In this document: positions 1 through 7,063 of the stretch, piece by piece | Position numbering within the stretch: position 1 is the first letter of the stretch | Layout of the letters: each line of letters starts with the position of its first letter | Assembly (NCBI GenBank): GCA_900553855.1 | Contig: USFG01000005.1 | Location: forward strand, 31,632-95,631 | DNA length: 64,000 nt | From: an uncultured Mycoplasmatota bacterium | GTDB lineage: Bacteria > Bacillota_I > Bacilli_A > RF39 > UBA660 | Direction: 5' to 3' | Program-made: the position numbers and the translations under genes | The notes under the pieces: generated by a model | Told to the model about the DNA's origin: nothing | Databases searched by the model: none | The model's input: only the letters and a program-made list of their open reading frames with translations

Positions 1-119
1 ATTATCTTGCTTATTTTCTTTATAAATATAACATAGTATTTTTATTTTAACAATAATTTTTCTTTAATTTTGTAAAGTAATATGTTAATATTATTTTAGA
101 ATATGAGGGTGATTTATTT

Positions 120-773
120 ATGAAAGGGAAAAATTTTAATTATACACTACTATTATTTATACTGATTTTAATAAGTTATTTGTTTAATTTAATTAATGTT
201 AATATTTATAATAATAGTTCTTTATCGATTGGAGTTATATTTTATTCTTTAACTTATTTAGTAACTTTTAAGATGATAAAGAAAAATAAAATTAGCGATA
301 ATAAAAGAATATTATTTTCATCTGTTTTATATTTTCTATTATTCTTTGTATTAACAACAATATTATGTCAATTTAATAGTGAAAATGATTTATTAGTATC
401 TTTAAGAAATGTTTTTACTCCAACTAGTTATGCAATTAATAATTTTACTTTTTACTATCCAGATGTTTATAGAATTATAATTTATTTGTTGGTGTATTTC
501 TTCTCACATTATATTTTTATGATTACTTATGATGTTAGTGAAATTAATACAGGATATCTTGTTGGTTTCTTAGTATCAATGTTAATTGGATTTATATTAG
601 ATCAAATGCTTTATACTACTATTTATTATTTGCCAGATATTATAATGAGTAATTTAACTGTAATAGATTTTTTAAAAACATTAACTAGCAACTTTATAGT
701 AACTTTATTATCATCTATTATTTTATTAATATTTGTTCCAATATTAAATATCAAGAACAAAAATAATAAATAA
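120..773 (+). CDS. polytopic membrane protein, possibly VUT/YhhQ-like
   Basis: This is a 217-residue protein with about six hydrophobic segments and few charges outside short loops. The start is supported by GAGGGTGAT upstream. The segment SIGVIFYSLTYLVTFKMI and the later pair GFLVSMLIGFILDQ faintly recall queuosine-precursor transporters of the VUT/YhhQ family (a helix ending in a D/E-rich loop, then a 'G..liD' helix), but the diagnostic acidic residues are not clear. The function is therefore only a guess. The stop codon lies directly beside the right end of the TnpB element, so that element landed just behind this gene. Confidence 0.6.
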   Translation: MKGKNFNYTLLLFILILISYLFNLINVNIYNNSSLSIGVIFYSLTYLVTFKMIKKNKISDNKRILFSSVLYFLLFFVLTTILCQFNSENDLLVSLRNVFTPTSYAINNFTFYYPDVYRIIIYLLVYFFSHYIFMITYDVSEINTGYLVGFLVSMLIGFILDQMLYTTIYYLPDIIMSNLTVIDFLKTLTSNFIVTLLSSIILLIFVPILNIKNKNNK

Positions 774-777
774 AAAT

Positions 778-902
778 TTATTATTTTCGGCTTTCGCCTA
801 TATTTTCCTGCTTCATAGATAAAGTAACCTTTATTCTCCACAGGCTTAAATTCCGATAGTCGCTACCGTACATTTTTTATTGTTAATTGATTGTATATTT
901 TA
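778..902 (-). ncRNA. omega-RNA / right-end RNA of the TnpB element
   Basis: Downstream of the tnpB stop, the minus strand reads ...AGCCTGTGGAGA...GAAGCAGGAA..., the conserved core of tnpB-associated right ends. Visible structure: a hairpin GGTAG-cga-CTATC, a hairpin ATAAAG-gtta-CTTTAT, CCTG pairing with CAGG, and a last hairpin GGC-gaaa-GCC near 787-797. Such RNAs are known to guide TnpB through the sequence following the right end. Here that would be the bases just below about 780, at the 3' end of the neighbouring membrane gene. Expression and exact ends are not visible from sequence. Confidence 0.6.
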
Positions 903-2042
903 CTAGTTATTAACTTTATTTAGGTAATGTATTTTTAGTCCTTCAAACATTATGTTTATACTTGCATTTATATCTCTATCGTTTAAATTGCCACATTTTG
1001 GACATTCCCAGTTTCTTATATTTAGATTATTTGTTATATTGGTTTTATAGTCACAATGACTACATGTTTTACTACTTGGATAATATGTATCTACTTGATA
1101 ATAATATTTTCCAAGTATTTTTGTTTTCCATTTTAATAACTGGCATATTTTATTAAAACTGGCATCTATTATTGATTTGGCTAATTTATGATTTTGACTC
1201 ATTCCCTTTGTATTTAATTTTTCACTTATTATGCAATCATATTCTTTTACTATTTCATTTACTATGTTTATGATATTATGTTTTCTACTATTTTTGATTT
1301 TACTATGTACTCTAGCTAACCTTATTTTAGTTTTATTATAGTTTTTGCTATGATTTATTTGTCTTGCTAATTTTCTCTGTAATCTTTTTAATTGTTTTTC
1401 TCTTTTATTTAATTCTTTTGGGTTTGTATATTTAGTTCCATCACTTAACACTACTAAATCTTTTATTCCTAAATCTATACCTACTATACTTGTTGGCTCT
1501 AATTTAGCTACTTCGATATCTTTTGTTTCTACTACAACACTTACATAAAATTTTCCAGTACTTTCTTTTTCAATTGTAGCATTAATAATTTTTTCCTCTA
1601 TTTTATTTAAATTACGGTATCCTCTTATATTTACTATTCCTAATTTTGGTAATTTAATTTTATTAATATCTTTATATATTTCGATATTACAATAATTATT
1701 TCCTTTATAACTACTTCTAATTGCGTTAGTTCTATAACTTTGTTTACTAAATTTATTTTTAAAGCAAGGATAGCTACTTCTCTTAGCAAAGAAATTTTTA
1801 AAACTATCTTCTAAATTAAATATGCTACATCTTAATGAACAACTATCTACTTCTTTTAGAAATGGATATTCTACATATAACTCCTTTAATTCTTTGCACA
1901 TATCAAAAGCCTTATAATATTTATTATTCTTACATTTATTTAAGAAATAATTATAAACAAATCTGACGCATCCAAAATTTTTATTAATTAATATAATTTG
2001 ATCATTATTCGGATACATTCTAAATCTATATGCTTTATACAT
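903..2042 (-). CDS. tnpB: TnpB RNA-guided endonuclease (OrfB, IS200/IS605)
   Basis: This is a 379-residue, full-length TnpB. It has the N-terminal helix-turn-helix start (YRFRMYP), then a split RuvC nuclease: GIDLG with Asp190, SEKL with Glu274 and DRDINAS with Asp357. A zinc ribbon CSHC...CPKC (Cys327, 330, 347, 350) lies before the last motif. All catalytic residues are present, so the enzyme looks active. TnpB cuts DNA next to a short target-adjacent motif using its omega-RNA. The ATG has AGGTAGGTGAT upstream and a near-consensus promoter. No tnpA partner is nearby. Confidence 0.92.
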   Translation of the reverse strand: MYKAYRFRMYPNNDQIILINKNFGCVRFVYNYFLNKCKNNKYYKAFDMCKELKELYVEYPFLKEVDSCSLRCSIFNLEDSFKNFFAKRSSYPCFKNKFSKQSYRTNAIRSSYKGNNYCNIEIYKDINKIKLPKLGIVNIRGYRNLNKIEEKIINATIEKESTGKFYVSVVVETKDIEVAKLEPTSIVGIDLGIKDLVVLSDGTKYTNPKELNKREKQLKRLQRKLARQINHSKNYNKTKIRLARVHSKIKNSRKHNIINIVNEIVKEYDCIISEKLNTKGMSQNHKLAKSIIDASFNKICQLLKWKTKILGKYYYQVDTYYPSSKTCSHCDYKTNITNNLNIRNWECPKCGNLNDRDINASINIMFEGLKIHYLNKVNN

Positions 2043-2076
2043 AATATCACCTACCTTTTTTTAAGTTGTAATTAAT

Positions 2077-2105
2077 ATTATATATAGCATACATATGTTT
2101 GTCAA
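2077..2105 (-). promoter_or_regulatory. sigma-A promoter of tnpB
   Basis: On the minus strand TTGACA (2100-2105) and TATAAT (2077-2082) are separated by exactly 17 bases. Both boxes match consensus perfectly, which is unusual for a transposon gene and suggests appreciable tnpB transcription. Confidence 0.75.
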
Positions 2106-2154
2106 TAAAAATTATACATTTGTTATATTTTTTTATAAGTATGAAATTCCTGTT

Positions 2155-2193
2155 ATATAAAAAATAATTTCACTCCTACTCTAGTGAAATTAT
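2155..2193 (-). terminator. Rho-independent terminator of the S1-domain gene
   Basis: A 10-bp stem ATAATTTCAC/GTGAAATTAT with a 10-base loop is followed on the minus strand by a T-run, 20 bases after the stop of the S1-domain gene. Confidence 0.7.
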
Positions 2194-2212
2194 ATCTCAG
2201 GTTTTAAGAAAA

Positions 2213-2563
2213 TTATTTTTCATTCATATCTTTTAAAGTATCTTTTATCCATTCATCTAATTTATTATGAAGTGGTAAAAAACCTTTAATATTTTCTTTT
2301 ATTGTTCTTTTTCCATGATTATTATCATTATAATTCATATTTTTAATGGATAATTTTAAATGTTTTGTGGCATCATCTACTCCAATTACATTAGCATAGA
2401 TATCATCACCAACTTTGACGTATTTATTAATATCTTTTATATAATTATTATCTATTTCAGATATATGAATTAAGCCAGTATAATCATCTTCAGCTTTTAC
2501 AAATATTCCATAGTTTTCGATACCAGATACTTCAACTTCAATTATATCTCCTATTTTATACAT
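2213..2563 (-). CDS. S1 RNA-binding domain protein (YugI/GSP13/CvfD-like)
   Basis: This is a 116-residue protein starting MYKIGDIIEVEVSGIENYG. It contains one complete S1 (OB-fold) domain through about residue 75, including GIFVKAEDDYTGLIHISEI and KLSIKN. The basic tail after it is typical of the general stress protein 13/CvfD family, which binds ribosomes or RNA. The length (about 115-130 aa) fits that family. The start has an AAGGAAAG SD. It has its own terminator and is divergent from the NifU-like gene. The exact in vivo role is not predictable from the sequence. Confidence 0.8.
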   Translation of the reverse strand: MYKIGDIIEVEVSGIENYGIFVKAEDDYTGLIHISEIDNNYIKDINKYVKVGDDIYANVIGVDDATKHLKLSIKNMNYNDNNHGKRTIKENIKGFLPLHNKLDEWIKDTLKDMNEK

Positions 2564-2604
2564 AAATATCTTTCCTTCTTGTTATTATTATAAATAAAAT
2601 GTGG

Positions 2605-2610
2605 TATAAT
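2605..2610 (+). promoter_or_regulatory. extended -10 promoter of the NifU-like gene
   Basis: TGGTATAAT, an extended -10 box, lies 19 bases ahead of the ATG at 2629. An in-frame ATG at 2599 sits over this box and is therefore rejected as the start. Confidence 0.5.
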
Positions 2611-2628
2611 CTCAAGTGGGTGTTATGT

Positions 2629-2853
2629 ATGGAAGAAAAAATAAAAGAAACAATTAATATTATTAAACCTTATTTAAATAGTGATGGTGGAGATATTGAG
2701 TACGTTAGTTATAAAGATAATATTGTTTATGTTAAAATGCATGGAGCATGCGCTGAATGTGGATATCGTGATGATACAATAACTGATTTTGTTTTAAGAA
2801 CAATTCAAGAAGAAGTTCCAGAAGTTAAAAATGTAGTTAATATTGATCTTTAA
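2629..2853 (+). CDS. NifU-like Fe-S scaffold protein (YutI-like)
   Basis: This is a 74-residue NifU C-terminal domain protein: an N-terminal helix, SDGGDIEYV, then GACAECGYRD with the CxxC pair that carries the Fe-S cluster, ending VPEVKNVVNIDL. Such proteins hold or deliver iron-sulphur clusters. The usual 'CxGCp' context is altered to CAEC. The start is placed at 2629 because the ATG 30 bases upstream overlaps the promoter. It converges with, and overlaps by 17 bases, the YutH-like gene. The same pair (yutI, yutH) is close together in B. subtilis. Confidence 0.85.
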   Translation: MEEKIKETINIIKPYLNSDGGDIEYVSYKDNIVYVKMHGACAECGYRDDTITDFVLRTIQEEVPEVKNVVNIDL

Positions 2854-3715
2854 AGAAATAAATATAAGCTTTAATTGAATATTTTAGTTTTAATTTATTA
2901 TATATAGTTGATAGTAGAGTTTCATATTCTCTACTTTTTTTCATATATTCATAAAATTTTTTATTTAATTCTTTTGTTTCAATAAAAATATCATATAATT
3001 TAAAAATATAAGATGGATAAATTAGTCTAACTAATAAATAGTTTGCTAAGGATTCATTTAAATTTATTTTATCTATTAAAGATAGTATTTCATAATTAGT
3101 TAAAATATCATTAAAGAAAGATTCTTTTATATATTCAGCTATATCTCTTACACTTAGATCAAAACACATATTGGATGGATTATAAAACATATATTTATCT
3201 ATTGGTGATGTTACAATATGATGTGATAACGTGAAAGTTACAGTATTTTCATTATAAATTTCAGATAATGTGTTAAAGTAAGAAATCGCTATTTCTGCTA
3301 AAGATATATAATAATCCATGGCATATTTTATTTCTTTTTGTTCTACTACTTCAGCTATTTGTTCTAAATAATAATCTACTCTATTTGACCAAAGGGTTCC
3401 CCATTTTAATTTTCCGGTTGTTATTAAGTTGGAAAAACTTAAGATATTTAGATTTTCATTATTTCTAACTTTAAATAAAGCATATTCTTTGTCATTATAA
3501 TTAATAGTTATATTTCCTTCTTTAGTTAATATTAATAAATCATATAAGACATTAGTATTATTTAGATAGTCTAGATTTTCTTTTAATTCATTAGAATCTA
3601 TTATTTCATTAAAAATATATTGTTCATATTCATCAGTTGTTAATAGATAATAATAATCTTTTTTCTTAATGTCGATAATATTTAATTGATAATAATAATT
3701 TAATATATTTTCCAT
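2837..3715 (-). CDS. YutH/CotS-like spore coat-associated pseudokinase
   Basis: A 292-residue protein of kinase-like (aminoglycoside-phosphotransferase) layout without active-site residues. The C-terminal lobe shows LSHHIVTSPIDKYMF, where a kinase Brenner loop (HGD..N) would be, followed by FDLSVRDIAEYIK, which matches the 'DfD...RDiAeyir' element of YutH/CotS proteins. A 'LWSNRVDYYLEQ' segment also fits YutH. Neighbour order supports this: NifU-like, this gene, then YutD and YunB, as in B. subtilis. In that family the proteins are coat-associated. No good SD precedes the ATG. Assignment is moderate. Confidence 0.5.
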   Translation of the reverse strand: MENILNYYYQLNIIDIKKKDYYYLLTTDEYEQYIFNEIIDSNELKENLDYLNNTNVLYDLLILTKEGNITINYNDKEYALFKVRNNENLNILSFSNLITTGKLKWGTLWSNRVDYYLEQIAEVVEQKEIKYAMDYYISLAEIAISYFNTLSEIYNENTVTFTLSHHIVTSPIDKYMFYNPSNMCFDLSVRDIAEYIKESFFNDILTNYEILSLIDKINLNESLANYLLVRLIYPSYIFKLYDIFIETKELNKKFYEYMKKSREYETLLSTIYNKLKLKYSIKAYIYFFKDQY

Positions 3716-3730
3716 ACTTAATAATATGAA

Positions 3731-3753
3731 AAAAAGTCTAAAATTAGACTTTT
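3731..3753 (-). terminator. terminator hairpin of the Pro/Glu-rich protein gene
   Basis: AAAGTCT-aaaatt-AGACTTT forms a stem touching the stop codon at 3752, followed by T residues on the minus strand. It may end the yunB-to-3752 gene group before the YutH-like gene. Confidence 0.5.
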
Positions 3754-4534
3754 ATAATTTCATACCTGATTCTGTATTTGTTTGAGGTGGCATATCAAAA
3801 ATATTACCGGTAAATTCACTATTTGGATTAAAACTTGTGTTAAATACATTTTGTTCTACGGGAGTACTTTGAACTTGAGGAGCCGGCTCTTGAACTACTG
3901 GTTGTTCTACTTTGGGTGCTTCTACAGTAGGTGTTACGGGAGTAGATTGCGCAATAGTTTGAGTTACTTCTTCTTTAGCTACATCTTGTTTAATTTCGTT
4001 TTTTTTAATTATTTCTAAAATTTCTTCTAATTCTACACCAAATTGTTGAACGTGTAATTGTAGATCATAGAAATCATCTAATAATTTTTGAAATTTATCA
4101 TTGTCGATTGCAACAGGTGGTTGCTCTGCTTTAGGAGCTTCTACAGTAGGTTCTGCTGGTATAACAGGTGTAACTGGTTGAGATACTTCTTCGACTTTTG
4201 GTTTTTCTTGAACTGGTGCAACAACTTCTGGTTCTGTTTTTACATTAGATATACTTGGATCATCAACTATTACATTTTGTTCAAAAATATTAGTATTATT
4301 TTCTACTGGTGCTTGTTCTTCTTTGGGAGCATCTGTAACTAATGCATCTGGTCCAGGTGTATTTACAACTTCTGGTGCTGATGTATTAACAATATTATTT
4401 ATTATATTTTCATTTGTTTCTGGAGTACCTACTACTTCGTTTGCTTGTACCATTTGAGGTTTATAAGCATTTCTTAAAGCATTGATTTGTGCTTCGGTTA
4501 CTGCAATTTTTTTTGGTTCATTTTGAATTATCAT
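3752..4534 (-). CDS. low-complexity Pro/Glu/Val-rich cytoplasmic protein
   Basis: A 260-residue protein I do not recognise. It starts MIIQNEPKKIAVTEAQINAL and has no signal peptide or membrane segment. Residues about 50-140 and 195-235 are low-complexity and rich in P, V, E and T with repeats such as TVEAPK(V/A)EQP. Between them lies a predicted helix with coiled-coil character (DNDKFQKLLDDFYDLQ). It ends with SGMKL. The SD GGGAGG lies inside the last codons of the upstream YrzB-like gene, so the two genes are co-transcribed. It may be a scaffold or linker protein. Confidence 0.6.
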   Translation of the reverse strand: MIIQNEPKKIAVTEAQINALRNAYKPQMVQANEVVGTPETNENIINNIVNTSAPEVVNTPGPDALVTDAPKEEQAPVENNTNIFEQNVIVDDPSISNVKTEPEVVAPVQEKPKVEEVSQPVTPVIPAEPTVEAPKAEQPPVAIDNDKFQKLLDDFYDLQLHVQQFGVELEEILEIIKKNEIKQDVAKEEVTQTIAQSTPVTPTVEAPKVEQPVVQEPAPQVQSTPVEQNVFNTSFNPNSEFTGNIFDMPPQTNTESGMKL

Positions 4535-4537
4535 GAT

Positions 4538-4822
4538 TTATGCCTCCCATGTTAGATATTTAATTTTATCATTATTATTAGCTGTTAAAATAGACTTCAT
4601 AATTCCTTTAATATTAGTCCATTCTTCATCTGTCATTTTATCAGATAATGTAGCATTATCAGAAACTTCTGATACATACATTTTAACTAATTCATTTTCT
4701 ACTTTTTCATTTAAAGTATAAAATATATATTTTTTACTTGTTGGAATATGTTCAAAATAACTAATTAATTCCACTTTAATTATTTCTCCATTTGCCTTTT
4801 TTAATTCAATATTGGTATTCAT
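4538..4822 (-). CDS. DUF1292 (YrzB/UPF0473)-like protein
   Basis: A 94-residue protein with the DUF1292 pattern: a beta strand pair (IIKVELISYFEHIPTSKKYIFYTL is typical of the 'fEydgkkYv.L' part), then VYVSEV-like strand and an acidic D/E-E-W helix (TDEEWTNIKGIM). The family is widespread in Bacillota and of unknown function. It is followed after 3 bases by the Pro/Glu-rich gene, whose SD lies inside its end. Confidence 0.6.
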   Translation of the reverse strand: MNTNIELKKANGEIIKVELISYFEHIPTSKKYIFYTLNEKVENELVKMYVSEVSDNATLSDKMTDEEWTNIKGIMKSILTANNNDKIKYLTWEA

Positions 4823-4857
4823 ATAATTCCTCGCTATTCTAATAAAATACTACCACA

Positions 4858-4887
4858 AAAAAATTAGTATATCAACTAATTTTTTTC
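4858..4887 (-). terminator. hairpin at the end of yutD
   Basis: AAATTAGT-atatca-ACTAATTT with a flanking A/T run forms a symmetrical terminator. It overlaps the last codons of yutD and can work in both directions. Confidence 0.5.
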
Positions 4888-5150
4888 AATATAAAATATC
4901 TTGCATTAGGAGCGCAATTTTCAACTAAGTATTTTTCAACGTTTTCATAATTATTTAAATTCTTTACTTTTTTATTAGTTTTATCGTAAAATCCCTTTAG
5001 CCTAACTTTACTATAGGCCCAATCTCCTACTACATAATCAAAGTCATTAAAGTAATCAGTCATTTTTTCTTTAACTATTTCTTCTTCAAAACCATCACGA
5101 TAATCTTTAATTAAATTATATTCTATATTATTAAATTTATATTTTTCCAT
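4872..5150 (-). CDS. yutD: YutD family protein (DUF1027)
   Basis: A 92-residue YutD homologue. Diagnostic elements are YNLIKDYRDGFEEE, then DYVVGDWAYSKVRLKGFY near the middle, and ENCAPNARYFILKK at the end, matching the family's 'YDYIVGDWGyeqLRLKGFY ... CnfgCaYFvl'. The function is unknown. The start is placed at the ATG at 5150, preceded by GGGGT. A longer frame to 5207 runs into the upstream gene and has no SD. It follows the upstream C-terminally anchored protein by two bases. Confidence 0.85.
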   Translation of the reverse strand: MEKYKFNNIEYNLIKDYRDGFEEEIVKEKMTDYFNDFDYVVGDWAYSKVRLKGFYDKTNKKVKNLNNYENVEKYLVENCAPNARYFILKKIS

Positions 5151-5152
5151 AA

Positions 5153-5932
5153 CTACCCCAATATGGCTATTAAAAAGCCAATAAATATTTCTGTTATTAC
5201 TATGCAAAATAGCACTAACGTATCTACTATACCATTTCCACTCGTTAATACAAGCTTAAATGGATTAAAATTACTTCTTTCTTTAATATTTTTTTCATTA
5301 TTAACTATAATATTATTTATTTCATTAACTTTTAAATTAGATAGTTGTTTAACTTGATTTATAGATATTCCATGTTTTTCATACATTGTTTTACTTAATA
5401 AATCAGGTTCTATTTCGGTTAATTTATAAACTTTATTGCTTAAATAAACATTCTTTTTATGATTCCATACTTTAATTACTTCATCAATATCATTAGATGC
5501 TAAGGAAATTATTTTTTTAAATCTTATTTCTTTAGCGTTTAAATAATAATCATAATAATCTATTTCTTCCTTTGATAATGGTTTATATAGATTCTTTAAT
5601 AGAATCATCTTTATTAATATAAGATGAATATTGTCAACTGATTTAGTTGTTGTTCCTGTTTGGTTAGTTAACCAATTATCATATTCTTCTAAAGATGTAA
5701 TAAATAAATTAGTATCTTCATTAGATAAGCCATATATTTTTAAATTGTTAATAAAGTTTTTTTCGTATTTAGTCTTATAAGGAATTATTATACTAACTCG
5801 GTCATAAATTTTGGTTAATATTTCTATTATAGTTAATTCATAGTAATGAGATGAAGAATAATCTTTTCCTGCATTTTTATTATTATAAGCTTCAATACCA
5901 TTTGTAATTGCTTTATTAATAAATATGTCCAT
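5153..5932 (-). CDS. hypothetical protein with C-terminal membrane anchor
   Basis: A 259-residue protein of unknown family. It is mostly helical and soluble (KAITNGIEAYNNKNAGKDYSS at the N-terminus), with a hydrophobic segment only in the last 25 residues (VLFCIVITEIFIGFLIAILG), suggesting a tail anchor. The ATG at 5932 is chosen because GAGAGG lies eight bases upstream; a GTG at 5941 would overlap that SD. It lies between yunB and yutD, so a sporulation-linked or envelope role is possible but not shown. Confidence 0.65.
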   Translation of the reverse strand: MDIFINKAITNGIEAYNNKNAGKDYSSSHYYELTIIEILTKIYDRVSIIIPYKTKYEKNFINNLKIYGLSNEDTNLFITSLEEYDNWLTNQTGTTTKSVDNIHLILIKMILLKNLYKPLSKEEIDYYDYYLNAKEIRFKKIISLASNDIDEVIKVWNHKKNVYLSNKVYKLTEIEPDLLSKTMYEKHGISINQVKQLSNLKVNEINNIIVNNEKNIKERSNFNPFKLVLTSGNGIVDTLVLFCIVITEIFIGFLIAILG

Positions 5933-5973
5933 TATTAACACCTCTCTACTATATCAAATATAACACATATTTT

Positions 5974-6672
5974 TTATAAATTAAAGATATCACTTTCACT
6001 TTTAAAACCACTTCCATAATATTCAGGTATTTTTCCGTTAATTACTTTACTTGTTAATAATATGTCAAAACTATTATTTATTTCTTGTTTATTAAAAGGT
6101 ACGACAATATTACTAATTATGGTAAAACTAGCATAAATATCTAATTTTATAGTATTTATACCATAGGTTTTAACTACGGTTTTAACGGAACTATCTATTG
6201 TTTTTAAAAAGTTGATACGAGATTTAATTTTAGGTCCTAAGTTAATTATAAAAATATTAGAGGTATAATTATAGAAAGGAACTTCTAATATTATATTATT
6301 ATTATTTATATAATATTTATAATAATACTTATATTCATTTGAATTAGATATAGTTGTTAATATGTTATTTTTAACTTCAACTAATATATCATAGGCTGTT
6401 TCTATATTATAATTGATACTTTCTATTTCTTTTTGGGAGTTATAATTAAACTCAATTAAATTGTTTATATTATTTTGTTTTAAGATATCATTTTTAATAC
6501 TGGAATTAACTATATCAATTATTAAATCATTTATTAATGTATTAGAAACTTCTATGATATTATCAGAACTTTTTTTACCTATTGTTGATAATATTGTATA
6601 TGTTAACAAAAATATTATTAATAATAAATATATAATTGTTCTTTTATTTGCACTTTGTTTTCTTAGTTTCAT
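5974..6672 (-). CDS. yunB: sporulation protein YunB
   Basis: A 232-residue protein with one N-terminal transmembrane helix (TIIYLLLIIFLLTYTIL) and an extracytoplasmic domain. The C-terminal half carries the YunB pattern: INLGPKIKSRINFLKTIDSSVKT, YGINTIKLDIYASF and VINGKIPEYYGSGF. In B. subtilis YunB is made in the mother cell and needed for normal spores. The N-terminal part is more divergent and Asn/Ile-rich. The nearby YutD and NifU-like genes match the yut/yun region of Bacillus. Confidence 0.75.
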   Translation of the reverse strand: MKLRKQSANKRTIIYLLLIIFLLTYTILSTIGKKSSDNIIEVSNTLINDLIIDIVNSSIKNDILKQNNINNLIEFNYNSQKEIESINYNIETAYDILVEVKNNILTTISNSNEYKYYYKYYINNNNIILEVPFYNYTSNIFIINLGPKIKSRINFLKTIDSSVKTVVKTYGINTIKLDIYASFTIISNIVVPFNKQEINNSFDILLTSKVINGKIPEYYGSGFKSESDIFNL

Positions 6673-6702
6673 AATAAAATATATGAAATATCAAATATTA
6701 TA

Positions 6703-6834
6703 TTATTGTTCTTCTATTATTTTATTTAAAGCAATTTCAACTTCATCAATAGTATATCTTTTAGAATTAGTATTCATTTCTATTTCAGCTTCTAGTAATT
6801 TTTCGTTAATATCTTTTTCTATTATGCTTAACAT
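6703..6834 (-). CDS. 43-residue protein with strong SD
   Basis: A short frame starting MLSIIEKDINEKLLEAEIEM and ending ALNKIIEEQ, preceded by a very good SD (AAAGGAGTG, 7 bases before ATG). It is acidic and predicted to be fully helical. The C-terminal 'SKRYTIDEVEIAL' resembles the short helical segment of some antitoxin or anti-activator peptides, but there is no toxin partner here. It lies 30 bases ahead of yunB and may be in its operon. The function is unknown. Confidence 0.55.
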   Translation of the reverse strand: MLSIIEKDINEKLLEAEIEMNTNSKRYTIDEVEIALNKIIEEQ

Positions 6835-6882
6835 TCTTTCACTCCTTTACTTAAACATATTTTTTTCATATTATTATTTATG

Positions 6883-6951
6883 GAACGAATTTTCTTAGTT
6901 TTTCGTTCTATAATTTTTCGTAGAACGAATTTTTTTAGTTTTTCGTTTTAT
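6883..6951. repeat. two tandem 29-base copies, each an inverted repeat
   Basis: GAACGAATTTTCTTAGTTTT... (6883-6911) recurs at 6923-6951 with two differences, 40 bases apart. Each copy is itself palindromic (AACGAA ... TTCGTT). They lie between the ftsZ terminator and the small gene at 6703-6834, where a regulatory site for that gene and yunB would be expected. Confidence 0.6.
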
Positions 6952-7029
6952 ATATTAATTAGATAAGAAAATTTCAATATACTCCGAGAAAACAAATATT
7001 TGATTTCTAGTGTAACCGGTAATTAAAAA

Positions 7030-7058
7030 AGAATCTAAATTGCTTTAAATTCTTTTTG
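7030..7058 (-). terminator. ftsZ terminator
   Basis: On the minus strand AAAGAATTTA-aagcaat-TTAGATTCTTT is followed by T residues, a few bases after the ftsZ stop. Confidence 0.65.
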
Positions 7059-7063
7059 TTTAC

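Larger units (their letters stand above)
778..2110 (-). mobile_element. IS200/IS605-superfamily (IS1341-like) element carrying only tnpB
   Basis: The element consists of an intact tnpB, its promoter, and a structured right end matching the usual tnpB 3' region. No tnpA transposase is present on either side, so it cannot move by itself. The right border lies within about 10 bases of the stop of the upstream-coordinate membrane gene. The left border is uncertain: the promoter at about 2077-2105 is probably inside, and the terminator hairpin at about 2163-2193 belongs to the next gene. Borders are inferred from structure, not from an empty-site comparison. Confidence 0.6.

Noticed and set aside
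626..841. 71-codon minus-strand frame over the right end of the TnpB element
   Set aside because: It overlaps the structured omega-RNA and the antisense of the neighbouring gene; no SD.
6883..6951. CRISPR-like direct repeats
   Set aside because: Only two copies, an 11-base gap instead of a spacer, and no cas genes in the window.
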